Of a stretch of 64,000 nucleotides of DNA, positions 21,780-32,362 are shown in pieces; the first letter of the stretch is position 1; every line of letters begins with the position of its first letter. The translations under genes and the position numbers were made by a program. The DNA lies in NCBI RefSeq assembly GCF_039555335.1, contig NW_027305501.1, positions 558,001-622,000 of the forward strand, read 5' to 3'. A model generated the notes under the pieces. The model saw only the letters and a program-made list of their open reading frames with translations, searched no databases and was not told the DNA's origin. This stretch comes from Amphiura filiformis. Taxonomy: Eukaryota > Echinodermata > Ophiuroidea > Amphilepidida > Amphiuridae.

Positions 21780-22720
21780 GCTAGAGTTGTGAACATTACA
21801 AAAATTACTAAACCCTCGGTAAGCAATATAAGGCGGAGCGATCGGCGGTTGAATCGTTAAAGAAAGACACAAGCATCCAAAACTCGCAAGCTGATAAGGG
21901 AAGAGCAACTGTTGTGATATATAATTCAGTGTACGAATAGAAAACTTTAGCTCTACTGCAAGATGAAAGTGTCTATGAGAATCTGAAAAAAGACCCCACT
22001 CAGAAATTTTAAAACAGACTTATCAAGTTACTAAACGATATCTAGCAAGATATATAGGGACTTATCCTACCGTAGCTGATGTTCCCATTATTGTATGGTC
22101 TTATAAGGATACATAAAGCTGATGCACTCATAAGACCCATTGTTTCAAGCATCGGTGCTATGACTTGCGAGAATTGTTGAGGACATTATATCACCTTTGA
22201 TAGGAAAGACTGAACATCGCGTCATTGATACTCAGGCCTTTGTTAATAAGATCGAAGACTTAAAAGTTGATACTGACGAGTCTATAGTGTCCTTCGATGT
22301 GTCGGCATTGATCACTTCTATTCCAGTGAAAGAAGCCCACGTTGTTGTTCGCAGTTTGTTGGAAAGTGACGAAAGCAGGATCAGCAAAAAATCTCGAGGT
22401 GGATGACGACATTAACCTAGTGAACTTTTGCTTAGGTACCACTTATTTCGTTTCTAGATGGAAATACTTCCAACAGAAAGATGGATGCGCAATGGGCAGC
22501 CCTTGTAATCTCCTGGAGGCTTACGCGTATATGGAGTATTTTGAAAATACTCATCCAGTGCGCATGAAAAAACTTCGTATGTGGATGAATTCACTGATAA
22601 CATAAATTAGCAAGAAGACAACATTAAGTTCCCCAGAGAGGAAGAGGAAGATGAACAACTTCCTTTCCTAGACCGTGATCGTACAGGCTAGCGATGGCAA
22701 AATATTTAGAAAACCTACTC
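21780..22720 (+). pseudogene. Penelope-type reverse transcriptase, decayed
   Basis: Frames carry QADKGRATVV (canonical ADKG box), YENLKKDPTQ, the catalytic-strand motif SFDVSALITSIPV, then QQKDGCAMGSPCNLLEAY, and in another frame SYVDE, equivalent to the YVDD catalytic box with the last D replaced by E. LPFLD and KPT-HQYLSFASHHPLEH follow to about 22765. The order fits Penelope RTs rather than LINE or LTR RTs. At least one frameshift separates the GSP motif from the YVDE motif, and stops are frequent, so no active protein is expected. Confidence 0.8.
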
Positions 22721-23029
22721 ACCAGTATCTAAGTTTTGCGTCACATCACCCACTAGAACACAAATTAAGTGATCAAGACCTTCTTATATAGGAGTAAAAT
22801 TTTTACGGATCCGGATGATAGAGCTGAGGAAATCGAACACATAACTGTGGTTATCGCAACTTGACTTTTACAGAGCCCAGGAAAAGCGTAGAAACCCGGC
22901 TTCACAGATCGAACCGGATAGCGAAACGTCCAAGGGGTTTACAATAACTTATTTGTAAGAAACTTCTGAGCAGCTTCGCAGATCGTGTCCCCACAGCTTT
23001 TAAATCACACCGCACACTCGTGTCACCGA

Positions 23030-23225
23030 AAGATTTAATAGACAAATTTCAGCAATCAGGGACCGTCTATGAAATCTGCTGTCTAGATTGTTATGCTATG
23101 TACATTGGTGAAACAGGTCAAAAGTTGGAAAAATGGCTATCTGAACAAAAATCAAAGGCTGTCGGTTCATAATCTGCTGTCCATGAGCATATCTCCAGGA
23201 GCAGTCGTCTTAGGGTATTTAAATA
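23030..23225 (+). pseudogene. GIY-YIG endonuclease fragment
   Basis: The frame reads VYEICCLDC then AMYIGETGQKLEKWLSEQK, followed by a stop and SAVHEHI. The YIGETGQ word is the GIY-YIG signature used by Penelope-like elements to nick target DNA. The CxxC before it fits the zinc-binding spacing seen in such elements. It is truncated by stops. Confidence 0.78.
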
Positions 23226-23979
23226 AAGGCGCTGAATTAAAACCCACGTGACCAGATGGGTGATGACATTAGAGCTTCCAGACTGGAAAAGTGACATTTG
23301 GCACAGCGGGTGGTCTTCCTGTGTATTTCAATTGGAAACGCGGGATGCATGTCCAAATTTGTCGGGTTTTTTTTGTTGCAAATTTGTAGTATTATTGTAG
23401 GAGTTTCCGTCGATAACTTTTCTTTCCGGTCAGTTAAAAACTTACAAAATTCACTTCTTTAAAACATACTAAATGAGCAGAATCACTCAATGTGTAATTA
23501 AGTTGCTTTATACATTTTCAGCAATTTTGATGATACATGTATTTTTCTGAAAATTCCTATCTCGTAGCATTGTAGCACATCTACTGATCACTTGGTGGTC
23601 TTGGTGTGGCAGCGCCCATGGGTCACGTGGGCATTAAATTTAGTGCCTTTAATTAAATAGCCCATGGGGACTGAGGAGTAATACCGCCCATCAAATAGAC
23701 TGGGAAAACTGGGAAAGGTGCTGGAAAAAGAACCTAAAGAATTTTATAGAAGAGTCCTAGAAGCCATACAAATCAGGGAAAAAAGGAACGAACCTGAACA
23801 GATCCAGTTTGGGACAACCTTGTCATACTCAAAACCACCGGGGCGAAGAAAACACATTTGACGTCATCTACAAATGTGACGTCATCCAATGTTGTCAAGC
23901 CAGAAATCATAACAGTCATAACATCCGGCTGAGGACGCAGTTGGTACTATGAAAGCGCTCCTGGTAAGCGATCAAATTT

Positions 23980-24729
23980 TAAGTAGTAGTTAAAACATTC
24001 TTCTAAATTCTATTCGTGTTATAGGTTATCAATTATTGTCAAAGTTCAGTTCATTGTTATTAATTATCGTCAGATATGCTGCGGTTTTACTGATTTACCA
24101 AAATATATAGACATTGCTCTCAATTAAAACTAATGCTGACTTGTAACCATTAATCTCTCAAACACAAAAAATGAAGAGCTTTGTTGCAAAACCCTTTACA
24201 TCCACTTTTGACTTTTTGAGAAAAACAGCTTTTTTTAATTGTGCAAGTATTGCTTGTTCGATTTGATTAAATTTATGTTTGGATAAAGTGTTGATGAATA
24301 GAAACTAAAAGGATAGGTTTGGTACAATTTTTAAGCCTTCCTATTTATTTTATTATTTACTTTATATGGCACCTTTTGTGGATGTAAGGGGTTTTGCAAC
24401 AAAATGCATTTACACCTTTTCTAGAAACCACCTTTGCAATCAAATTTGAACCCATCTGTTTGCACTACTTTATGTAACTCGACTAATGCTTTCAAAATCA
24501 AAAAGAAAAATTGCAATATCTCATTTTCCGAGTATTTCCGAAGCTACACCTTTGGTTAATTAAAATTCTTTTTTTTTCAAACAGTTCCTTTTGGTGGTAA
24601 TAGATAAAGAACACTCCAGGCTAGTAGTATACATCAAAAAAATTAAAACAAAACAATTCTATATTCATATTTAGTTCAAATTTCAGATTTCCGAGCCGGG
24701 AAATATACGATATCTCCGGAAGGGAAGGT
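23980..24729. other. No feature recognised
   Basis: AT-rich sequence after the Penelope element, with no coding signal. Confidence 0.45.
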
Positions 24730-24730
24730 G

Positions 24731-24773
<43 letters not shown>

Positions 24774-24774
24774 T

Positions 24775-24854
<80 letters not shown>

Positions 24855-24873
24855 TAATAATAATAATAATAAT
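24730..24873. repeat. (AAT)n microsatellite
   Basis: About 144 bp of AAT with rare AAC interruptions; long poly-I, poly-L and poly-N frames are artefacts of it. Confidence 0.97.
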
Positions 24874-25329
24874 TGATAAAAATACTAATATCACAGAAAA
24901 GTTATTGTACTTCATGAACCCCAGAAAAAGGAGTCTACAAAATCATGATTATAAACATATGCCAAATCTACACAAATAACGACATCAATGCGTAATGTAA
25001 GTTTGCGGTTTTTTGTCATTACAATAGATAACCTTTTTGACATTTAACTTGGAACTAAAAATTTCTAGTTAATACATATATTTATATATGGAGCCACGGA
25101 TCACGGAAGTAATTTCAATAGATATATTGTCTGTGATTTAAGGGCTGGGGTATGAACGTTTGGACAGTATTTATTTTGGGACATCAGAGCACATCAGACA
25201 TATCGAATTGCATTCTGAATACGAAGAATGTCATTCTGATATCAAATAATTTTGATTTTTGAAATTCGCAATTTAATACACATTTTATGGCAAATCATTA
25301 AAAATTGATATTTAACAGTATTTGAAGTA

Positions 25330-25600
25330 AACTTTATAAATCTGATGATTTATACTTAAAGTGTATGTAGATGGGATGAAAAGCCGACGATCAATTGAAA
25401 ATTTTGACCTTTCGTATTGAAGATATGGATTTTTTTCCCAAAACACCCAACAAAATTAGGTCTTTTGGGGAAAAAAATCCATATCTTCAATATGAAAGGT
25501 CAAAATTTTCAATTGACCGTCGGCTTTTCTTCCCTGCTACATACACTTTAAGAATATATCATTAGATTTATATAATTTACTTCGAGGACTGTTATATATC
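25330..25600. repeat. Hairpin within the foldback's left arm
   Basis: Arms gggatgaaaagccgacga to tatggattttttt and their mirror aaatccatatcttcaata to gtcggcttttcttccc pair over about 100 bp around a centre at 25435-25465. Confidence 0.8.
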
Positions 25601-25699
25601 AAAAATTTGAAAAATATCAAATTTTTATAATTTGTCATAAAATTTCATGTATGTACATGATCCACCAGTGGAGCTTCTGCGACCCCTACGCAGAACTTC

Positions 25700-26112
25700 C
25701 GATAGTGGATTATCCGCGCACGGTGGACACAAGGAATCCACAGTCGGATTTTCTGCGCACGTGCACTGAAAATCCCCTCCGTATATAGTTCCGGTGGAGT
25801 AATTCTGCGCACGGTCGCAGGGAATCCACGGACGGATTTTCGGCGCACGTGCTCAGAAACTCCCCTCCGTATATAGTTCAGGTGCAATTCTGCGCACGGT
25901 CGCAGGGAATCCACGGACGGATTTTCGGCGCACGTGCTCAGAAACTCCCCTCCGTATATAGTTCAGGTGGAGTAATTCTGCGCACGGTCGCAGGGAATCC
26001 ACGGACGGACTTTCGGCGCACGTGCGCAGAAACTCCTCTCCGTATATAACTCCGGTGGAGTAATTCTGCGCACGGTCGCAGGGAATCCACGGACGGATTT
26101 TCGGCGCACGTT
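25700..26112. repeat. 88-bp tandem array, left (about 5 units)
   Basis: Units repeat with 88-bp period, carrying ggtggagtaattctgcgcac, ggtcgcagggaatccacg and ggcgcacgtgc. Each contains CACGTG in a GCACGTGC palindrome and a TATATA-type word. The orientation is opposite to the right array. Confidence 0.88.
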
Positions 26113-26190
26113 TTTAATCATCTCATGAAATATTACTTACTTTCTACCATAATAGTATTAAATCATAACAATTCCTGAAATGATTAAATC

Positions 26191-26340
26191 GTGCGCCGAA
26201 AATCCGTCAGTGGATTCCCTGCGACCGTGCGCAGAATTAATCCACCGGAGCTATATACGGAGGGGAGTTTCTGCGCACGTGCGCCGAAAGTCCGTCTGTG
26301 GATTCCCTGCGACCGTGCGCAGAAAAACTCCACCGTTCTG
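26191..26340. repeat. 88-bp tandem array, middle (about 1.7 units)
   Basis: Same 88-bp unit in the orientation of the right array. It is separated from the other arrays by spacers that share 'attaaatcataacaattc'. Confidence 0.85.
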
Positions 26341-26516
26341 ACTCTAAAAATATATATAATATTTCTTACTTTCTAAGTTATTTTTTTAAACGTGTTTTTA
26401 AACATGAAACTTGATGCGCAGAACTGACTCTAAACATATAGGCCCTAAAATAATATTTCTTACTTTATACCATTTAATAATATTAAATCATAACAATTCA
26501 TGAGATGATTAAAAAC

Positions 26517-27040
26517 GTGCGCCGAAAATCCGTCCGTGGATTCCCTGCGACCGTGCGCAGAATTACTCCACCGGAGCTATATACGGAGGGGAGTTTCTGC
26601 GCACGTGCGCCGAAAGTCCGTCCGTGGATTCCCTGCGACCGTGCGCAGAATTATTCCACCGGAGCTAAATACGGATGGGAGTTTCTGAGCACGTGCGCCG
26701 AAAATCCGTCCGTGGATACCCTGCGACCGTGCGCAGAATTACTCCACCTGAACTATATACGGAGGGGAGTTTCTGAGCACGTGCGCCGAAAATCCGTCCG
26801 TGGATTCCCTGCGACCGTGCGCAGAATTACTCCACCTGAACTATATACGGAGGGGAGTTTCTGAGCACGTGCGCCGAAAATCCGTCCGTGGATTCCCTGC
26901 GACCGTGCGCAGAATTACTCCACCGGAACTATATACGGAGGGGAGTTTCAGTGCACGTGCGCAGAAAATCCGACTGTGGATTCCTTGCGTCCACCGTGCG
27001 CAGATAATCCACTATCGGAAGTTCTGCGTAGGGGTCGCAG
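26517..27040. repeat. 88-bp tandem array, right (about 6 units)
   Basis: The word gtgcgccgaaa or gtgcgcagaaa starts at 26517, 26605, 26693, 26781, 26869 and 26957, exactly 88 bp apart. Because 88 is not a multiple of three, an open frame cycles through all three translations. The protein-like repeats are not evidence for a gene. Confidence 0.92.
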
Positions 27041-27383
27041 AAGCTCCACTGGTGGATAGCTTACATAACTCAAAATTTGTATAATATTGTGATTTTCAAA
27101 AAATGAAAATTATTTGATATAAGAAAGACATGCTTCGTATTCAGAATGCAATTCGATAGGTCTGAGGTGCTCTCATGTCCCACAAAAAATACTGTCGAAA
27201 CGCAATAAACGCTCATTTTAGATCCCTTAATTTAATTCCTATTAAATGCTCATAGTGAGTCATAGATAATAATTACATAGTCCAACAGTAGGGTCTCCAA
27301 GTAATTTGTGCAAAAATTAAATAAACATCATTTTTCACCAGGTTAGCCGTCGCAAATAATAAAGGAGATAAGTAGAAAAAGTA

Positions 27384-27456
27384 ATCCCGCCTGGGAATCG
27401 AACCCAGGACATCAGGTTTACGAGACCTGTGTCTTAACCAGATAACCATCACCCGT
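27384..27456 (-). pseudogene. tRNA-Thr(CGT)-like sequence
   Basis: On the minus strand the anticodon arm (CAGGT, loop ctCGTaa, ACCTG) and the T arm (CTGGG, TTCGATT, CCCAG) are both perfect, with an A-box-like TGGTTATCTGG upstream. The putative acceptor strands do not pair, so it is probably a tRNA pseudogene or the head of a tRNA-derived SINE rather than a working tRNA. Confidence 0.55.
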
Positions 27457-28699
27457 CATTTATGATGCCAATGCTTTGTAATTTACGTCATTCGTTAATA
27501 ATTTCGATAACAATGGTCACTGAGGAGTAAATTCAATAACCTGAGGCTATTATACACAAGTGAATTTACTACTAAACCAGTTCAAATACAGATTTCAATT
27601 GAGATGTGTCATTGTTCTTAATTCAAAAAGTTAAAGTTTGTTATTTCTTCTTGAATTATTATATTTACATATTAACACTTTCGGTGCAAACAATTTCATT
27701 TTGCCCACGTATAATGTAAAACAGACGGTTCAAAACAGACCATTACCAGAAATAATGGGTGTGTTTTCATTATTTCTGATAATGATCTGTTTTTCACCCT
27801 TTGTTTTGTTAATTTGACTGTTATCATACATATGGCTTAAATGCAGTTTACTTGAAATTGTTAAATAGGCATGTACGCCAACACACAGCATGTATACCAG
27901 AAGGAAACAGCACTGTGCTAAAATCACCTTTTAGGGTTAGATTTAATCTTACAAATCTTACCCTGTCCAAAGGCAATTCCTCCAAACAATGCCCAAAGGC
28001 AGATTGAAAATTGCAACTCTATGACCATCTTGATCCCGCCTTCCTTAGACTTTGTCAGCCAAATATTAAGTTACAAATATGCAGTTATGTTGTTTCCTGC
28101 TTGATACAAAAATGCCAACCCAGTCTCTATTCGTGACCTATATTAGATTTAGGCCTATATGAATGTTCTTTTGAACGATATAGCTCAATTAACTATTGAA
28201 TTCATGCATATCAACTGTAATTGTTGTATCCCAATATACAATAGAATAACAAAGTTCCGCGTTTCCTAGTACACTGTTAAAGTGGAGTTTGTCTTTTTAT
28301 AGTTTTCTTGCCTTGTATCGCAGGTCGGATGCATACATGACCTTCCGGTGTTAAATATGCACTAATATACTAAGACATATAAAGCTGATACACAAGAGGA
28401 ATGACATGGGATTTATTAAGTAGATCCTAGTGCTTCATGTAATGATTATATAATAATTCCACACCATATGCAAGATTTTTCACGAGAGGGGAAATGTCAA
28501 AAAATGTCCTATTTATATATTATTGGCCTTCACTCAAGAACGGCAACACCTGGAACTATACTGCAACTGTACAGCACTACCAAATATAATAATAATGTTT
28601 GAATTTTACCCTCCGGTGAATTTATTTGAGGTCCGGAAATATTTTCCTTTTGTTTTCACAATGTACATGTAATTTGCCACAAATTTATCGTAATGTTTA
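27457..28699. other. Intergenic; one short inverted repeat
   Basis: 27727-27800 is a small hairpin (cagaccattaccagaaat against its mirror). A related 'acagaccattacca' stretch occurs at 46409. No coding signal is seen. Confidence 0.5.
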
Positions 28700-29115
28700 A
28701 ACATTTAACCGTGACACAGTGTCATCGCCCCGATATCTTCATGGCAGAAAATGCCATGGCAGGTTGAATCCACAGCCACGCATGGCCATTGTGTTCCCAC
28801 CTGTTTAATAGTTTTTAAATGAATACTGGCTGAAGGACATCCGACTAAGGCTAATGCCATTAGCCTGTGACTGACCTCTGTACGGTCAGCGAGCATACAT
28901 TCGCCATTGTCATCTGCTTATAGACTGCCTCTACGATAGTCTCATACACAACCAGTTTGTGGGACGTCTGACACTCGTCGATTCTGTATGTTCGTGATAG
29001 CCACATACAGTCTGGCCCGAGACTACCTCCACGAGGGTCTACGATGCGCTATTTAAAATCTTGAATTTTGGTCACGTTTTCAGCTCAAGACGCAAGCTAC
29101 TCTCTCAAGACGCAA
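28700..29115 (-). repeat. Dispersed repeat, copy 1 (shared with 61625-61930)
   Basis: It shares cacagtgtcatcgccccg, ggttgaatccac, cacgcatggcca and cctgtttaatagttt with 61625-61930, and later 'cagacgcaagct'-type words. On the minus strand both copies conserve the peptide words LKTIKQVGT, WPCVAVDST and DIGAMTLC, with substitutions mostly outside them. The family is not recognised. Confidence 0.7.
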
Positions 29116-30168
29116 ACTAACGACTATCATATCTGTTCAAAATATATATTCAAGTGCAAGGAACCACATCTGGTTTCTTTATACGAAATCATTTACGGGA
29201 GATATTCATCACTTTCCACCCCGGTATCCAAAGATTTATCGTCTGAATATCAATCGTGCATAGCACATTTACGTGTATCGATCCCGTGTATTCATTTCAG
29301 TGTCTCTGTCTTGTATAATGTAATTATTAACCGGGCGATGTCGATGTGCGTGAGGTCAATGTGTTAATTTTCTTTGATTAGTTTGTCACAAAATTCTGTA
29401 TAATTAAAACCACAATGTACGATCTTTTAAAATGAATTTGGTCATTTTCTTCTAACCTGATTTTTGGCATATTTGTAATGTTTATACAACGGAGCAATTT
29501 TGAAATTAAGTCATAATTATTACTTTAACTCCCCCATAGATTACCAAAGTTTATCGACTAAGATAATAAGTGAGATTTCTGTCATTTTGCCTTATTGGTT
29601 TGGCGTTATCACTAATAATGATAATATTTGTCAAAGAATAACCAAATTAAAATTTGACCGAAATCGCATATTAAGCCTTTAATCTTGAAACACCTTTCTG
29701 CCAAGAAAATACAATTGTTATAGTACTACTTGCAGTCTAAATTAGGTATAGTTATCAATCACTATTCGGTACCAGGTAATTTGCTCGAAGTGATTAATAT
29801 TAAGAAATACACTGCAGTTTTTTAGCTAAATGACCAAAACTAGAAATTAACATGCTCATTTCATCCCACTCGCCTTAATAATTACTTAATTTGCACCCCC
29901 GTATTCAAAGGCATAAACGCATGACTGTTCCATAAATTCAAAATGACCCCAATTTAACGGCAAATCAAGGACATTTTTCGAATGTATGCCCCCTATTTCA
30001 CTGGAAATTAAAGATAATTTACATAATAATGACCCTCTTATTTTGCCATTTCAAGGACACTTTTTTTCATTTCGGCCCCTTTTTAAATGAAAATCGAGGA
30101 AAATGTGTCTGATGAAAATACCCATATTTTGATAATTTCGTAACTTCAAGGATACTGTTTATAATATA
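29116..30168. other. Intergenic; reverse fragment of an intron repeat
   Basis: 29420-29490 is a reverse-complement relative of the 8240-8340 and 15800-15880 intron sequence (tgccaaaaaatcaggtt word). Otherwise AT-rich sequence without coding signal. Confidence 0.5.
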
Positions 30169-30694
30169 CAGTAAGCCAAAAAAAATTAAGGTACCAGTTA
30201 TGTTCACCTCCTGTTTATCCTAAACAACGGCAGATATGTCATATAATGGAACCAACAGCCAATAGCTGCATCTTTTAGCTCGAATTTAAGATCTCATTCG
30301 TTGAAATTGTTCAAGAAATAAAGACACGACGATCCAAAAACGCAAGGAAGATGCTAATTTCAAAGTTGCAGTTTGCCACATTACATGCCCTATTGATTTG
30401 TACACAAAGCGTTCGCGAACAAGATAATTAGTGCCGTGCTTACATTGATTAGCACGAAAAACTAGCGTCGTGCTTTCATTGATTTAGAACACAAAAGTGC
30501 AACTTTTTATTTCGTATCTTCGTTAGGTTTTGGATCACCGTTTCTTTAATTCTCAACCAATTTCAACAAATAAGGTCTTAAATCAGAGCTAAGGAGTACA
30601 GACGTTGGCTGCTTGTTCTAATTTTGACATATTTGTCTTCATTTAGGATATACAGGGGTGAACACAACTGCTACCTTAATTCTTTTGCTTACTG
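30169..30694. mobile_element. MITE with CAGTAAGC ends and TA duplication
   Basis: Ends cagtaagccaaaaaa and ttttgcttactg are inverted, followed inward by aattaaggta, gttcacc and tatccta on both arms. TA flanks both ends (30167-30168, 30695-30696). The TA target suggests a Tc1/mariner-type mobiliser. It is non-coding. Confidence 0.8.
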
Positions 30695-31052
30695 TATTCC
30701 ATAATACATTGGAGCGTACGTGGTAAAAGGTTAAAGGCAATTGTACCTAAGTCGACTATTGTCTGAAATACTGAATCAAATTCCCATTCAGCGATCCCAG
30801 CGCAAGTGTACAAAAAATTAAAATTGTTTATAAAATGCGTAAAAGTGAAGAATAAGTCATTCAAATTGTCATTTGGTATTTTCGAAGTGAAAAAATTGGC
30901 AAACAGCAATATTGACGTAGTTGAAGCCCCATTGAAATACATGTAGCCAACGATCTGCATGGTTTATAGTTCTATTGTGAATAGAGCGCTGAAATATTGG
31001 AAAATGTTCCCCATCAATATTCACGAGAAAAATTCATGTATATTCAACGTCC

Positions 31053-31262
31053 AATTTTTGAAATTGGGTGACTTGTGCTTGGCAGAATAATGTGAAAATA
31101 CATCTGACTGGGCGTTTTAATTACGTAACGCATAAAGGCACCGAATGGCTGCCTAGTGCAATTTTTGAAATTGGGTGGCTTGTGCTTGGCAGGTGTGAAA
31201 TACATCTGACTGGGCGTTTTAATTACGTAACGCATAAAGGCACCGAATGGCTGCTTAGTGCT
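31053..31262. repeat. Two-unit tandem repeat (~100 bp)
   Basis: The block tttttgaaattgggtg, cttgtgcttggcag, catctgactgggcg, attacgtaacgcataaagg, ccgaatggctgc occurs twice in tandem. Confidence 0.85.
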
Positions 31263-31299
31263 GTTAGTGTTATGTGTTTGGTTTTTATAATGATTATTA

Positions 31300-31620
31300 T
31301 TACATTTATTTATGATTCCTTTCTTTTCCTTTCTCTGTACTTATTATTATTTCATAGGCCTACACTTTATCACTCCTTTCCCTCGCTCTCTCTTCCCTTC
31401 CCCCACCCCTCTTTCTTTTTGCCCTCTCGCACACTCCTTCATCATTCCCATCATCTTTCTATTTATTTCTCTTTATTAATTTCTCTTCATTTTTCCTCTT
31501 TCTCTCTTCCTCCAGGCCCCCTCTCATAATCCGTATCCCCTCCTCCCATCTTCCTCCCTCATCTCCTCCCAAGACCTCTCACAGAGGAAGCTGCCTCCTT
31601 CCCTTGGGTACGCCATTCCT
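31300..31620 (+). repeat. Polypyrimidine tract
   Basis: About 300 bp of C/T-rich sequence. The proline/serine-rich open frame through it is a composition effect. Confidence 0.8.
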
Positions 31621-32107
31621 TCTTAAAATAAAATAAAATGTCAATTTGTGAAACAACTTTTATAGGCCTATACCGGTACTTATACAATGTTACATGTATA
31701 CGTAGCTATTACCATTATACAGTACTATTAGTCTAGGAGCTAAATCGCATACGGGCCTTAATTAAGGATTGAGTTCAACACCCATATCTACCCATTTTGT
31801 TACCATGAGATGTTAGGATAGAACCTCTGGATCACTGCTAGGGGGTCTTGGACTCAAAGTGTAGGGTACGTTTTTTGCTAGAGGTCACGAAAGGTCACAC
31901 AAGGGTAAAACATTTAAAATGCTTGAATCTTGTTGAGAAACGTATTAAAGTACTGATCTCATGACAAGGATTAAGAAAATGTATAGTTTGTGCTACCTAC
32001 GATCTATTGTTATTGAGTTATCTTCCAATAAACCTCATTTTTAGGCAAACTTACATGTTTTTGGTTGTAAGGGGGTCAAAGTATCAACTTGCTCCGATTT
32101 GGGCAAA

Positions 32108-32264
32108 TCGCGATATTATTCAAAATTGTTTTCACCTATTGCTATGGTAGTTAATCCGATTTATTACGTCACTTCGCCAGCGTATTCGCCGTAGACGTGA
32201 CGTAATTAATCAGATTAGCTACCATAGCAAGAGATGAATACAATTTATATCGCCCTGCATTACA
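32108..32264. mobile_element. Palindromic MITE with 'GCTATGGTAGTTAATC' arms
   Basis: The arms cgatattattcaaaattg, attgctatggtagttaat and ttacgtcac pair with their mirrors ending aatttatatcgccctgc. A fragment of the same family is at 36388-36445. Confidence 0.72.
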
Positions 32265-32362
32265 ACGTTCACGCTGTACATATGCATTGAACCATAGATG
32301 TCATAGAAAAGCTGATCACTCGCACCTGTAAGATTAGTATCATAGAAAAGAGCGGTATTGTA

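Larger units (their letters stand above)
20452..23979 (+). mobile_element. Penelope-like retroelement with inverted terminal repeats
   Basis: Ends 20452-20552 and 23881-23979 are inverted copies of about 100 bp (tttgatcgcttacc, ggagcgctttcatagta, tcttgacaac type words). Between them, broken frames on the plus strand carry an N-terminal region, a reverse transcriptase and a GIY-YIG endonuclease typical of Penelope-like elements. Penelope elements often have terminal repeats in direct or inverted orientation. Many stops and frameshifts show it is dead. A foldback of about 700 bp is nested at 21060-21758. Confidence 0.85.
25142..27226. mobile_element. 2.1 kb foldback flanked by TTAA with internal 88-bp arrays
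   Basis: The outer arms (25142-25300 and about 27080-27226) are inverted: cagtatttattttggga against its mirror, agacatatcgaattgcattctgaatacgaag against its mirror. Both ends abut TTAA (25138-25141 and 27227-27230), the target of piggyBac-type transposons. Inside lie a long hairpin (25330-25600) and 88-bp tandem repeats in opposite orientations (25700-26112; 26191-26340; 26517-27040), which meet flanking words gatccaccagtggagc and its mirror. No transposase is present, so it is a non-autonomous element. The piggyBac link rests only on the TTAA. Confidence 0.8.

Noticed and set aside
24621..24979. Long poly-Leu/Ile/Asn open frames
   Set aside because: They are produced by the AAT microsatellite at 24730-24873; same for 57714-57990.
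25700..27040. CRISPR-like array
   Set aside because: Units are contiguous 88-bp tandem copies with no unique spacers, in a eukaryotic context.
25645..27084. Repeated peptide-like frames (RRKSVRGFPATVRR type)
   Set aside because: They follow the 88-bp repeat, whose length is not a multiple of three, so the same peptides appear in rotating frames; no start, splice or domain support.
27384..27456. Functional tRNA gene
   Set aside because: Acceptor strands do not pair, so it was called a pseudogene or SINE head instead.
31068..31529. 153-codon open frame
   Set aside because: It is a tandem repeat followed by a polypyrimidine tract; amino-acid composition is a by-product.
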